Source: Marivita sp051859345
GTDB taxonomy: Bacteria > Pseudomonadota > Alphaproteobacteria > Rhodobacterales > Rhodobacteraceae
DNA length: 64,000 bases
NCBI RefSeq assembly: GCF_051859345.1
Contig: NZ_JBHYFV010000010.1
Coordinates: 57,459 to 121,458 of the forward strand
Direction of reading: 5' to 3'
In this document: piece by piece, positions 1-9,022 of the stretch
Layout of the letters: each line of letters begins with the position of its first letter
How positions within the stretch are numbered: the stretch's first letter is position 1
Translations under genes and position numbers: made by a program
The notes under the pieces: model-generated
What the model saw: the letters and a program-made list of their open reading frames with translations, nothing else
Database searches by the model: none
Told to the model about the DNA's origin: nothing

Positions 1-956
1 ATAATTTTACGATCAGCGTTCATATATGGAGACACAACCAAAGAGGAACCCGAAAGTGAGAAAAGTTTGTTCTCGGACCCGATAAAAATGCGCACACCGT
101 CGCCTTGTTCCGTCAGTTCCAGAAATTCTGCGATATCGCGCTTGCGTTCAAGATCGTCGAACAGTTCCCGGATGCGATCCAGCTCCTCTGCATGGGCATC
201 CTCGGCCAAAAGGTTGGCACGACCACGCACAATCAGACGCTCTGTATGGTTGCCGTCCCCATCCCACATCGCAAGACCCTGTTCAACCAGGGTCGCCGCC
301 AGTGCGTTCAGTTCCCTCCGCTTACGCGCGATGTCGTCTTTGATCGTAAGGCGCAGATCGGACAGGGTTTTTCCCTCGACCAGCGCATTAAGGAAATTCG
401 CTGCTTCCCTCATCGAACTGGGCGTTTGGCCCGCCGGGGGCGTGAACAGGCGATTCTCGACATGTCCATCCGCAAAGACCAGCACGACCAGCGCCTGATC
501 TCCGCCAACCGGAACAAATTCGATATGCTTGATTGCCGCTTCGTGCTTTGGCGTCAACACAAGGGACGCGCCCTGCGTTACGCCTGACAGCGCAGATCCG
601 ACACGATCAAGAATGGTACCCACGTCCTGACTGTTACTGGTCACCGTGGCGTCGATCTTTTGTCGATCATCCACATCCAGATCACGGACTTCCAGCAACC
701 CGTCAACAAACATGCGCAGGCCCAACTGTGTCGGAACACGCCCCGCACTGATATGTGGGCTGTCCAGCAAACCCAGAAATTCCAGATCCTGCATCACATT
801 GCGAATGGTCGCTGCCGACACCTTTTCCTCAAGTGTCCGAGTCAGCGTCCGCGAACCAACAGGCTCTCCGCTTGTCAGGTAGCCTTCGACCACCTTGCGA
901 AACACCTCTCGCGAGCGGTCATTCATTTCATCCAGTAGTTTTGATCCGTCGCTCAA
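1..956 (-). CDS. hrcA: HrcA heat-inducible transcription repressor (3' end cut by window)
   Basis: HrcA represses heat-shock chaperone operons by binding CIRCE elements. The minus strand reads open from a TTG at 956 (preceded by GAGG) to the window edge, giving about 318 residues of a family that is usually near 350, so roughly the last 30 residues are missing. The N-terminal winged helix shows REVFRKVVEGYLTSGEPVGS and VSAATIRNVMQDLEFLG, typical of HrcA, and the core shows HISAGRVPTQLGLRMFVD. An in-frame ATG ten codons downstream (926) is an alternative start. It is divergent from rph, the usual alphaproteobacterial layout. I see no CIRCE repeat in the 106-bp gap, so autoregulation is not evident here. 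grpE probably follows beyond the window edge (family knowledge). Confidence 0.9.
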   Translation of the reverse strand, partial: MSDGSKLLDEMNDRSREVFRKVVEGYLTSGEPVGSRTLTRTLEEKVSAATIRNVMQDLEFLGLLDSPHISAGRVPTQLGLRMFVDGLLEVRDLDVDDRQKIDATVTSNSQDVGTILDRVGSALSGVTQGASLVLTPKHEAAIKHIEFVPVGGDQALVVLVFADGHVENRLFTPPAGQTPSSMREAANFLNALVEGKTLSDLRLTIKDDIARKRRELNALAATLVEQGLAMWDGDGNHTERLIVRGRANLLAEDAHAEELDRIRELFDDLERKRDIAEFLELTEQGDGVRIFIGSENKLFSLSGSSLVVSPYMNADRKI

Positions 957-1062
957 TCGTTAACCTCGTTTGACTGGTGACAGCCCTGCGTATGACAGAC
1001 TATTGGGTTGCGAAACCAGAAGGCCTGCCTGTATCCGTACACGGTAATCAAAGGGACATACC

Positions 1063-1776
1063 ATGCGACCGTCAGGACGGAAATTAAGCGAAATGCGCGC
1101 GGTTTCAATCGAAACCGGGATTAGCAAACATGCAGAAGGGTCCTGTATGATCCGCATGGGTGACACACATGTGCTGTGCACCGCCACCATAGAAGACCGC
1201 GTTCCTCCATTTATCAAGGGGTCAGGTCTTGGTTGGGTCACTGCGGAATACGGTATGCTGCCCCGATCCACAACAAGCCGGATGCGCCGCGAAAGCACGG
1301 CCGGCAAACAAGGAGGCCGCACTGTCGAGATCCAGCGCCTGATCGGACGTAGCCTGCGCGCTGGCGTTGATCGTGTGGCGCTTGGCGAACGACAGATCAC
1401 AATCGACTGCGACGTGATTCAGGCGGATGGCGGCACCCGCTGCGCGTCGATCACGGGGGGCTGGCTGGCGCTGCGGCTTGCCGTGAATAAGCTGATGAAA
1501 GCGGGTGATGTTAAAACCGATCCCCTTATTTCACCAGTGGCAGCAGTCAGCTGTGGCATTTACGCAGGTCAGGCCGTGCTCGATCTGGATTACCCCGAAG
1601 ACAGCGAAGCCGGCGTTGACGGAAATTTCATCCTGCGTGGTGACGGTCAGTTGATCGAGGTGCAGATGTCTGCCGAAGGCGCGACATTCTCGCGCGTTCA
1701 AATGGCCCAACTTCTGGATCTTGCCGATGCCGGCGTTCAGGAACTGGTCGCATTGCAGCTCAAGGCCGCAGGATGA
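1063..1776 (+). CDS. rph: Ribonuclease PH
   Basis: Phosphorolytic 3'-5' exoribonuclease that trims tRNA precursors. The 237-residue product has the normal family length. It begins MRPSGRKLSEMR and carries GGRTVEIQRLIGRSLRA (about residues 85-101) and GERQITIDCDVIQADGGTR (about 115-133), both hallmark RNase PH segments. AAGGGA lies just before the ATG. It is the first gene of a rightward operon: its stop overlaps the rdgB start as ATGA. The rph-rdgB-hemW order is common in Rhodobacteraceae. Confidence 0.96.
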   Translation: MRPSGRKLSEMRAVSIETGISKHAEGSCMIRMGDTHVLCTATIEDRVPPFIKGSGLGWVTAEYGMLPRSTTSRMRRESTAGKQGGRTVEIQRLIGRSLRAGVDRVALGERQITIDCDVIQADGGTRCASITGGWLALRLAVNKLMKAGDVKTDPLISPVAAVSCGIYAGQAVLDLDYPEDSEAGVDGNFILRGDGQLIEVQMSAEGATFSRVQMAQLLDLADAGVQELVALQLKAAG

Positions 1777-2384
1777 CACGCAAATTCGAAGGGAAACGGC
1801 TTCTCGTGGCAACCCACAACCAGGGGAAACTGGACGAGATTGCAGACCTTTTGAAAGATTACAGCATCTCGGTCGTTGGCGCGGCCGAGATGAACTTGCC
1901 AGAACCAAAAGAAGACGGAACGACTTTTGTCGAAAACGCCCGGTTGAAAGCCCACGCCGCTGCCAAGGCAACCGGCCTGCCCGCCCTGTCCGACGACAGC
2001 GGACTCGAGATTGACGCGTTGGACGGTGCGCCCGGCGTCTACACGGCGGATTGGGCCGAAACAGAGACAGGACGTGACTTCACCATGGCAATGGAAAAGG
2101 CCCACAAAGCCATCCTTCAATCGGAAACACCACCGCCCTGGTCGGGGCGGTTCTGCTGCACTCTGGTCCTCGCCTGGCCCGATGGCCATGACGAAGTGTT
2201 CCCCGGCACCATGAGTGGCCAAATTGTCTGGCCGATGCGCGGCGATCAGGGTCATGGGTACGATCCAGTATTTCTACCGGACGGATACGACATCACTTTC
2301 GGTGAAATGGACCGTTGGGAAAAGAACAAGATCAGCCATCGTGCAGATGCTTTCAGAAAATTCGTGGCGGGGTGCTTTGCCTGA
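1773..2384 (+). CDS. rdgB: Non-canonical purine NTP pyrophosphatase (RdgB/HAM1)
   Basis: Hydrolyses dITP, ITP and XTP to monophosphates, cleaning the nucleotide pool. The 203-residue protein has the full set of family motifs: the N-terminal ATHNQGKLDEI (residues 13-23), the catalytic acidic segment LSDDSGLEIDAL (72-83), GHGYDPVFLP (160-169) and the closing SHR triplet (188-190). The start overlaps the rph stop by four bases, implying translational coupling. The hemW reading frame begins inside or at the end of this gene. Confidence 0.96.
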   Translation: MTRKFEGKRLLVATHNQGKLDEIADLLKDYSISVVGAAEMNLPEPKEDGTTFVENARLKAHAAAKATGLPALSDDSGLEIDALDGAPGVYTADWAETETGRDFTMAMEKAHKAILQSETPPPWSGRFCCTLVLAWPDGHDEVFPGTMSGQIVWPMRGDQGHGYDPVFLPDGYDITFGEMDRWEKNKISHRADAFRKFVAGCFA

Positions 2385-3522
2385 ACTTTGGCAAGACCGT
2401 GGTTTTGGCCTTTATGTACACTGGCCTTTTTGCGCAGCGAAATGCCCGTATTGCGACTTCAACAGCCATGTTAGAGCCGAAATTGATCAGTCGATCTGGG
2501 CAGACGCCCTTGCATCGGAAATCCGGCGCACCGGGGTAGAAACCGGGCCCCGTGTCCTGACTTCGATCTTCTTTGGCGGCGGAACGCCCAGCCTGATGGA
2601 GCCCTCCACAGTCGCGACAATCCTGGCGGCGGCACGCGATGTCTGGAGCTTTGCCAACGATATCGAAATCACACTCGAAGCCAACCCGACTTCTGTCGAA
2701 GCACACCGCTTTGAAGGATACGCCAAGCACGGTGTCAACCGCGTGTCCTTGGGTGTTCAGGCTCTGAATAACCCGGATCTACGAAAACTCGGCCGTTTGC
2801 ATACCGTGGAAGAAGCCCAAAATGCGTTTTTAATTGCCCGAGACTTTTTCGACCGGGTGAGTTTTGATCTGATCTATGCACGACAGGATCAAACTCTTGA
2901 AGATTGGCATAAAGAACTCAGCGTCGCTCTTGAGATGGCAGTCGATCACTTGTCACTTTACCAACTGACCATCGAGGAAGGCACAGCCTTCTGGGATCGC
3001 GCGCAGCGAGGCTTGCTGAAGGGTCTGCCGACTGATGATCTTGGCGCGGATTTGTATGATCTGACACAAGAGCTTTGCGAAAATTCCGACCTGCAGGCTT
3101 ACGAAGTTTCCAATCACGCAAGACCTGGCGCAGAATCCATGCACAATTTGCTTTATTGGCGCGGCGGGGATTATGCAGGCATTGGGCCCGGCGCCCATGG
3201 TCGGTTGACGATCGAAGGACAAAGAACGGCAATCGCCTGCTGGAAACAACCCGAAGCCTGGCTCAATGCTGCGTCACACGGAAATGGGATAAAGACCGCA
3301 AATTCACTTTCGCCTCTAGATATTGCGGATGAACGCCTCATCATGGGTCTGAGGCTATCCGAAGGCCTAAATGTGGAAGACGTGGCGCCCCAAATTGATT
3401 GGCCGCGCCTTGAACGGCTTCTAAATGACGGTTTCATCTGGCAGAAAGACAATCGCATTGGGGCGACAAAGGCAGGTCGCCCGGTATTGAATTATCTCAT
3501 TTCGCAATTGGCGGCAGTCTAG
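2347..3522 (+). CDS. hemW: Heme chaperone HemW (radical SAM, coproporphyrinogen oxidase-like)
   Basis: HemW is a radical-SAM protein that binds and delivers heme; it is often annotated as oxygen-independent coproporphyrinogen III oxidase. The cluster motif is HWPFCAAKCPYC, a CX3CX2C with cysteines at residues 29, 33 and 36 from the ATG at 2347. FFGGGTPSL and VNRVSLGVQ follow as expected. CX3CX2C plus FNSHV is typical of HemW. The start is uncertain: a TTG at 2377, overlapping the rdgB stop, would give a product beginning close to family members, but neither site has a convincing Shine-Dalgarno. It converges on parB with only one base between the stops. Confidence 0.93.
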   Translation: MLSENSWRGALPELWQDRGFGLYVHWPFCAAKCPYCDFNSHVRAEIDQSIWADALASEIRRTGVETGPRVLTSIFFGGGTPSLMEPSTVATILAAARDVWSFANDIEITLEANPTSVEAHRFEGYAKHGVNRVSLGVQALNNPDLRKLGRLHTVEEAQNAFLIARDFFDRVSFDLIYARQDQTLEDWHKELSVALEMAVDHLSLYQLTIEEGTAFWDRAQRGLLKGLPTDDLGADLYDLTQELCENSDLQAYEVSNHARPGAESMHNLLYWRGGDYAGIGPGAHGRLTIEGQRTAIACWKQPEAWLNAASHGNGIKTANSLSPLDIADERLIMGLRLSEGLNVEDVAPQIDWPRLERLLNDGFIWQKDNRIGATKAGRPVLNYLISQLAAV

Positions 3523-3523
3523 T

Positions 3524-4432
3524 CTAACTGCTTGCGCTCAGAACCATGCAAAGCGCGTCAAGATCTTCAAGCGTATCATAGGTGATCGTCAGCGCCCCGG
3601 ATTCCTTGCCCGCATGATGATTGATCGACACCTTCATCCCCAATGCAGCCGAAAGATCAGCCTCCAACGCCTTGGTGTCCGCATCCTTGGCCGAATCGTT
3701 CGATTTGGCAGGAGCCTTAGTCTTGGGCTTTGCATCGGGACTTAGCGCTTCTTTAACCATCCTTTCGGCGTCTCGGACGGAAAGTCCGCGGCGAACGATG
3801 TCTCCGGCAAGCAAAACAGGGTCTGGGGCCGTGACTAGCGCTCGGGCATGTCCTGCAGACAACTTGCCGTCTGTTACCGCCTTTTTAACCACATCTGGCA
3901 AATTCAGAAGGCGCAGCATGTTCGCGATATGACTACGGCTCTTGCCCAGCGCTTGTGCCAGTTTCTCTTGGGTATGGCCAAAACGCGTCATCAACTGGTC
4001 ATAGCCCGTCGCCTCTTCGATCGCATTCAGATCAGCGCGCTGGATGTTTTCGATGATTGCGATTTCCAGAACGTCTTCGTCAGAGAATTCGCGTACGACG
4101 ACCGGCACCTCATGCACCCCCGCCGCTTGCGCAGCCCTCCAGCGGCGCTCGCCAGCAACAATTTCGTACTCGCTTTCTGAAGTTCCTCGCTGACGCACGA
4201 TAAGGGGCTGAATAACACCTTTGCTGCGGATGGAATTGGCCAGGTCCTCAAGCGCACTGACGTCGAACTGGCGTCGAGGCTGATTTGGATTGGGGAAAAG
4301 TTTATCTATCGGCAGCGTACGCGCCGGCCGTTGTGCAGAGGGCGCGCTGGTCTCAACCCCAGGCTCAATATCTGCCATCAACGCAGATAAACCGCGCCCA
4401 AGACCTCTCCGCTGCTCTTTTTTGTCGGACAT
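3524..4432 (-). CDS. parB: Chromosome-partitioning protein ParB
   Basis: CTP-dependent parS-binding clamp that loads at the origin region and works with ParA. The 302-residue protein has an N-terminal ParA-activating patch (RRGLGRGLSALM), the CTPase signature GERRWRA (residues 94-100), a helix-turn-helix around TQEKLAQALGKSRSHIANML (about 153-172), a charged linker and a C-terminal dimerisation segment. It is the last gene of the rho-mnmE-mnmG-rsmG-parA-parB operon. Its targets, three parS sites, lie 1.1-3.3 kb upstream in the same operon. Confidence 0.97.
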   Translation of the reverse strand: MSDKKEQRRGLGRGLSALMADIEPGVETSAPSAQRPARTLPIDKLFPNPNQPRRQFDVSALEDLANSIRSKGVIQPLIVRQRGTSESEYEIVAGERRWRAAQAAGVHEVPVVVREFSDEDVLEIAIIENIQRADLNAIEEATGYDQLMTRFGHTQEKLAQALGKSRSHIANMLRLLNLPDVVKKAVTDGKLSAGHARALVTAPDPVLLAGDIVRRGLSVRDAERMVKEALSPDAKPKTKAPAKSNDSAKDADTKALEADLSAALGMKVSINHHAGKESGALTITYDTLEDLDALCMVLSASS

Positions 4433-4441
4433 GATAAATCC

Positions 4442-5254
4442 CTACGCTGCGTTCATTGTTTCATTTTTGCCCAGAAACTCCCGCGCCAATGCACGATAAG
4501 CGATGGCCCCTTTGGAATTTGTATCATATTCGAGAACCGGCATCGCATATGACGGTGCCTCACTCACCCGGACATTGCGGGGAATGACTGTCTTGAACAC
4601 GAGATCACCAAGATTGTCGCGGGCATCTGTCTCAACTTGCTGGGACAGATTATTTCGCGAGTCATACATTGTCAGAACAACACCTTCGATCCGCAGTTTT
4701 GGATTTGCCGACTGGCGCACTTCGCGAATGGTCAGCATCAATTGACTGAGTCCTTCCAAAGCAAAAAACTCACTTTGCAGCGGCACAAGCACTGAATGCG
4801 CTGCGACCATCGCATTGACGGTCAGCAAGTTCAGGGATGGCGGGCAGTCGATCAGGATAAAATCAAATTCAAACTGATCCATGTCCGTTTGCCGCAAAGC
4901 ATCATGAAGCAGATAGCTGCGTTTTTCGTTGGCAATCAATTCGATATCTGCAGAACTTAGGTCCGTCGTCGAAGGAACAAGACTCAGGTTTTCCTGATTG
5001 GTTTTGCAAATGATGTCGCTTAGTGGGAAGTCATCCAGCAACAAATCATATGTGGTCGCACGACGATTTTCGGGCATGACGCCCAATCCCGTTGACGCAT
5101 TTCCCTGTGGATCAAGGTCCACCACAAGAACATTCTGACCGATTTCGGCCAAAGCGGAGGCGAAATTGATTGCGGTTGTGGTCTTACCTACTCCGCCCTT
5201 TTGGTTCGCAATTGCGATGATTTTTGGGCCAGCTGGGCGCGTCGGATCATACAC
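4442..5254 (-). CDS. parA: Chromosome-partitioning ATPase ParA (Soj family)
   Basis: Deviant Walker A ATPase that forms DNA-bound gradients and pulls ParB-parS complexes. The P-loop NQKGGVGKTTT is at residues 17-27 and the Walker B-like segment is FDFILIDCPPSL. I place the start at the GTG at 5254 because GGAGG sits eight bases before it, and the product then begins MYDPTRPAGPKIIAIANQ, matching relatives; an upstream ATG at 5302 would add an unsupported 16-residue tail inside rsmG. The GTG overlaps the rsmG stop by eight bases. The product is about 270 residues. Confidence 0.96.
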   Translation of the reverse strand: MYDPTRPAGPKIIAIANQKGGVGKTTTAINFASALAEIGQNVLVVDLDPQGNASTGLGVMPENRRATTYDLLLDDFPLSDIICKTNQENLSLVPSTTDLSSADIELIANEKRSYLLHDALRQTDMDQFEFDFILIDCPPSLNLLTVNAMVAAHSVLVPLQSEFFALEGLSQLMLTIREVRQSANPKLRIEGVVLTMYDSRNNLSQQVETDARDNLGDLVFKTVIPRNVRVSEAPSYAMPVLEYDTNSKGAIAYRALAREFLGKNETMNAA

Positions 5255-5834
5255 GAGAGAGGCCTCCAATCTCAAGAATTGCAGCGTCTGGGCGTGTGGC
5301 ACTTGTATGTGCTTCGCAAATGAATCGCCACTTCTTTTGTGCGTCCTCTACCTCATTTTGCCATGTCTCCCCTTTCAGAAACAGGGCGCGTCCTTCTGGG
5401 TTCATATGCTGCTCTACATATCCAAGCAGATGAGTTAACGACGCCAGCGCCCTAGCGCTGACAACGTCGGCATTAAGGAAGTCAACGTCCTCGATTCTCG
5501 TTGCCAAAACCTTAAAAGGAACTTTTGTTTCACGTGAAACAGCCCGAAGGAACGTTGCTTTCCGCTGATCGCTTTCGACAAGGGTTACACTTACGCCCTT
5601 ATCCGCAAGAACAATCGCGACGACAGCGCCGGGAAAACCTCCGCCAGACCCAAAATCCACCCAAGCCCTAGCATCTATCGGACAATGAGACGCAATCTGC
5701 AATGAATCTTCAAAATGCCGTCTTGCCGCGTCTTTCAACGAAGCAGAAGATACCAAGTTTATTTTGGGCGACCATTTCCTGAGCAGTTCAAGATATACCT
5801 CAAGCCGCGCCTTTGTTTCACGTGAAACATTCAT
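5247..5834 (-). CDS. rsmG: 16S rRNA (guanine527-N7)-methyltransferase RsmG (GidB)
   Basis: Methylates G527 of 16S rRNA using S-adenosylmethionine. The 195-residue protein has the SAM-binding loop WVDFGSGGGFPG (residues 58-69) and the expected ISPKINLVS-like N-terminal region (WSPKINLVSS, 21-30). The gene contains two complete parS sites, one in codons 2-7 (MNVSRET) and one around residues 99-103 (AVSRETK), so the same VSRET pentapeptide occurs twice. The start overlaps the mnmG stop by four bases. Confidence 0.96.
   Translation of the reverse strand: MNVSRETKARLEVYLELLRKWSPKINLVSSASLKDAARRHFEDSLQIASHCPIDARAWVDFGSGGGFPGAVVAIVLADKGVSVTLVESDQRKATFLRAVSRETKVPFKVLATRIEDVDFLNADVVSARALASLTHLLGYVEQHMNPEGRALFLKGETWQNEVEDAQKKWRFICEAHTSATRPDAAILEIGGLSRV
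5526..5541. promoter_or_regulatory. parS: parS site 1 (inside rsmG)
   Basis: Perfect 16-bp palindrome TGTTTCACGTGAAACA, matching the widely conserved ParB-binding consensus. It lies within rsmG and is read as VSRET there. It sits about 4.8 kb from the putative origin. Confidence 0.95.
5814..5829. promoter_or_regulatory. parS: parS site 2 (start of rsmG)
   Basis: Second perfect copy of TGTTTCACGTGAAACA, covering codons 2-7 of rsmG, just inside the mnmG/rsmG junction. It is 272 bp from site 1. Confidence 0.95.
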
Positions 5835-7714
5835 CCAACAGCACGCTCACGAGCAGAGAGCGTTTTCAGTTTTGACAAGACAAGCAAGAGAGCGGACGGC
5901 GTCATTCCATCAACGCGAGAAGCCTGGGCGATATTGCCGGGCTTAGCAGAAGACAGCTTGATTTTTAGCTCATTTGACAATCCGTCAATCTTGCCAAAGT
6001 CAAAGTCTGGCGGGATGACCTGAGCTTCATCCCGACGCAACGCATCAATGTCTTTCTGCTGACGTTCGATGTAATTCGCGTAGAGCGCGTCTTTGGACAA
6101 CTGGTCACGGGTATCGCCTTCGATTGCATTTAGCTCAGGCGAAATCTCAAGCAGAGCGTCCCATGTGACTGCCTCAATGGCCAGTGCCTCAAACGCGGTG
6201 CGCTTGGCTCCGTCCTGCGAAATAGGAACGCCAGCCTCTACAAGTTGCTTGGAACTAACAATTAGCGCGTCCAAAACCGTTTTACCTGAGTTGATCCGCG
6301 TCATTTTCTCCTCAAAAGCAACGCGACGTTCGTCAGACACACCTCCAATGGCAATCGCCTTCGGTGTCAGCCGCTGATCCGCGTTATCTGCCCGTAACGA
6401 CAGCCGATACTCAGCGCGAGACGTGAACATGCGATATGGTTCGGCCACTCCCCGCGAAGTAAGATCATCAATCATAACGCCGATATAGCTATCTGATCGA
6501 CCAAAGGTAAACGGTTCCAGATTTTTTGCCCGACGTGCAGCGTTCAGACCCGCAACAAGCCCTTGGGCGGCAGCCTCTTCATATCCAGTTGTGCCATTGA
6601 CTTGACCTGCCAAGTAAAGCCCTTCCTGACTCTTTAGCGACAAATCAAGGTTCAATGCACGAGGATCAACGTAGTCATATTCAATAGCATACCCAGGTTG
6701 CAGGATCGTCGCCGCCTCCAAACCCGCAATCGAACGCACATAATCCTGTTGGATTTCCTCCGGTAACGACGTGGAAATGCCATTTGGATAGATCGTGTGG
6801 TCATCCAAGCCTTCTGGTTCAAGAAAGATTTGGTGGGATGTCTTATCGGCAAACCGGACAATCTTGTCCTCAATGGACGGACAGTACCGCGGGCCCACTC
6901 CGTCGATATGTCCACCGTACATCGCCGAACGGCCAAGATTGTCGCGTATAATCTGATGCGTGCGCGCATTTGTATGCGTGATCGCGCAGGAAACCTGACG
7001 AGCAATTGGCATTTTGGAGAGGAAGGAAAACATCACCGGGTCTTCATCACCGGGTTGTTCGTCCAATTCATCCCAGTTGATTGTGCGGCCGTCCAGACGC
7101 GGAGGTGTTCCAGTCTTCAATCTGCCAAGTGGCAACTCAAAGGCATCCAACGTCTTGGCCAAGTCATTCGAAGGCTTTTCACCCATGCGACCACCTGAGA
7201 TTTGACAATCCCCAATGTGAATGACCCCACGCAAAAATGTTCCTGTGGTCAAGACCACTGCATGCGCTGTGAGGATCTTGTCTCCATCAATCTTCACGCC
7301 AGAAACTCTTGTCCCGTCCAGAACCAGGTCCGTGACTTCGCCAATCACAATATCCAAGTTTGGTTGAGCCTTGGTCGCTGCTAACATTTCTGTCCTATAG
7401 ATCTTGCGATCCGCCTGCGCTCTTGGGCCTTGTACAGCAGGTCCCTTGCGACGGTTCAGCAATCTGAATTGTATGCCGGCCTTATCGGCAACCCGCCCCA
7501 TCACGCCGTCAAAGGCGTCAATTTCGCGAACCAAGTGACCTTTCCCAAGTCCACCGATCGCAGGATTACACGACATCACACCAATGCCCGCCTCACTCAA
7601 AGTGATCAATGCAGTCTTGGCGCCAAGACGTGCAGAAGCGTGTGCCGCTTCACATCCAGCGTGCCCGCCACCTACGACGATGACATCGAAATCAAATTGT
7701 TTCACGTGAAACAC
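5831..7714 (-). CDS. mnmG: tRNA U34 carboxymethylaminomethyl-modification enzyme MnmG (GidA)
   Basis: FAD-dependent partner of MnmE that installs cmnm5 on U34 of certain tRNAs. The 627-residue protein opens with the dinucleotide-binding motif VIVVGGGHAGCEAA (residues 11-24) and carries GPRYCPSIEDKI and GYEEAAAQGLVAG, both MnmG signatures. The start is a GTG at 7714 that belongs to the third parS palindrome, giving MFHVKQ. AAGGAGT abuts this GTG directly, and a GTG three codons later has better spacing, so initiation may occur at either. It lies between mnmE and rsmG in the same operon. Confidence 0.96.
   Translation of the reverse strand: MFHVKQFDFDVIVVGGGHAGCEAAHASARLGAKTALITLSEAGIGVMSCNPAIGGLGKGHLVREIDAFDGVMGRVADKAGIQFRLLNRRKGPAVQGPRAQADRKIYRTEMLAATKAQPNLDIVIGEVTDLVLDGTRVSGVKIDGDKILTAHAVVLTTGTFLRGVIHIGDCQISGGRMGEKPSNDLAKTLDAFELPLGRLKTGTPPRLDGRTINWDELDEQPGDEDPVMFSFLSKMPIARQVSCAITHTNARTHQIIRDNLGRSAMYGGHIDGVGPRYCPSIEDKIVRFADKTSHQIFLEPEGLDDHTIYPNGISTSLPEEIQQDYVRSIAGLEAATILQPGYAIEYDYVDPRALNLDLSLKSQEGLYLAGQVNGTTGYEEAAAQGLVAGLNAARRAKNLEPFTFGRSDSYIGVMIDDLTSRGVAEPYRMFTSRAEYRLSLRADNADQRLTPKAIAIGGVSDERRVAFEEKMTRINSGKTVLDALIVSSKQLVEAGVPISQDGAKRTAFEALAIEAVTWDALLEISPELNAIEGDTRDQLSKDALYANYIERQQKDIDALRRDEAQVIPPDFDFGKIDGLSNELKIKLSSAKPGNIAQASRVDGMTPSALLLVLSKLKTLSARERAVG
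7698..7713. promoter_or_regulatory. parS: parS site 3 (start of mnmG)
   Basis: Third perfect TGTTTCACGTGAAACA, overlapping the first codons of mnmG and read as FHVK in that frame. It is about 1.9 kb from site 2 and 2.6 kb from the putative origin gap. Confidence 0.95.
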
Positions 7715-7717
7715 TCC

Positions 7718-9001
7718 TTACTTTCCGATGCAAAAACTTGAGAACACCTTGTCTAACACATCTTCAACATCAACGCGACCCACGAGCCTCTCGAGCGTAA
7801 AGATCCCTGCGCGCAGTTCTTCTGATGCAAGGTCGTAGCGTTCGGAACTCGAGATCACAATTGATTGAGCCTTCCCAAGCAGTTCCTTGGCCTGAACAAG
7901 AACATCATTCTGACGTTGGTGGGATACAAGGCCTGCAGCAACAGACCGTGACAAGAGCAAGGCTTTCACATCGGTGACCAGTTGTTGGATACCGCCCCCG
8001 GTCAACCCGGACACACCTTGACCATCAGACCGCAAGTCGGATTTTCCCTGAACAATGATGTCATCTTCGGTCGGGGAAAGTCCGCCAAAGTCGCCGTTCC
8101 CTTTCAAGAACACGCGGAGATCTGCCCGTTTCGCACGGTCTATCGCGCGTTGGACGCCGATGGATTCCACTGTGTCGTCGGTATCGCGCAGTCCAGCGGT
8201 GTCCAGAAATGTAACTGGTACAGAATCGAGGTCCATACGAACTTCAATCACGTCTCTTGTCGTCCCGGCGATTTCCGACGTTATCGCTGCATCCCGGCCT
8301 GCCAAAGCATTCAGCAGTGTTGATTTCCCGGCGTTCGGCGGTCCGACAATGGCCACTTCAAATCCAGTGCGCACGCGCTCTGCGATTCCAAAACCATTGA
8401 TTTCCTTATCAATTGTCGCAATGACACCCGCCAGCAATCGATCCACATCGTCAGAAACATCGACCGGAACCTCTTCATCCGCAAAATCAATTGTGGCTTC
8501 CAACAATGACAAGGCGTGAATCAGGTCGGCACGCCATGTTTCGGCTTGTTCCCTCAGGCGGCCGGTAAATCCTTTAATCGCCTGTTTACGCTGCATTTCC
8601 GTTTCTGCGTCAATGAGATCGGACAACGCCTCCACTTGGGTCAGGTCAAGACGTCCATTCGCCAGAGCTCTTCTGGTGAATTCCCCAGCCTCTGCCATCC
8701 GGTAGTTGGGCAGTTCCTTCAAACAGTCCAGTACTGCGTTCACAATTGCCAGACTGCCGTGAACGTGGAATTCGACAACGGGTTCGCCTGTAAAGCTCGC
8801 CCCCTCTTCGAAAAGAAGCACAAGCGCCTCGTCCAGAAAGCCACGATCTGGGTGAACCAGCTTGCGCACGGCTGTACGCCGGGGCGCGATAGGATCAAAC
8901 CCGAAAGCGTGACAGCTATCAAACGCGCGCGCACCCGAGACCCGGATCACGGCAACGCCGGATTTACCTGGAACAGTCGCCAGCGCAAAAATGGTATCCA
9001 T
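7718..9001 (-). CDS. mnmE: tRNA modification GTPase MnmE (TrmE)
   Basis: GTPase that works with MnmG in wobble uridine modification. The 427-residue protein has the N-terminal folate-binding domain, G1 GPPNAGKST, a G2-region TRDVIE, G3 DTAGLRD and the catalytic C-terminal CIGK. The G4 position reads GKSD where NKxD is canonical, so the guanine-specificity Asn is a Gly. It starts 21 bp after the rho stop and ends three bases before mnmG, so the genes are almost certainly co-transcribed. Confidence 0.96.
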   Translation of the reverse strand: MDTIFALATVPGKSGVAVIRVSGARAFDSCHAFGFDPIAPRRTAVRKLVHPDRGFLDEALVLLFEEGASFTGEPVVEFHVHGSLAIVNAVLDCLKELPNYRMAEAGEFTRRALANGRLDLTQVEALSDLIDAETEMQRKQAIKGFTGRLREQAETWRADLIHALSLLEATIDFADEEVPVDVSDDVDRLLAGVIATIDKEINGFGIAERVRTGFEVAIVGPPNAGKSTLLNALAGRDAAITSEIAGTTRDVIEVRMDLDSVPVTFLDTAGLRDTDDTVESIGVQRAIDRAKRADLRVFLKGNGDFGGLSPTEDDIIVQGKSDLRSDGQGVSGLTGGGIQQLVTDVKALLLSRSVAAGLVSHQRQNDVLVQAKELLGKAQSIVISSSERYDLASEELRAGIFTLERLVGRVDVEDVLDKVFSSFCIGK

Positions 9002-9022
9002 GGCAGTTCTGACCCACCGGAT

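Noticed and set aside
957..1062. Possible CIRCE element upstream of hrcA
   Set aside because: No TTAGCACTC-N9-GAGTGCTAA or close variant is present in the 106-bp gap.
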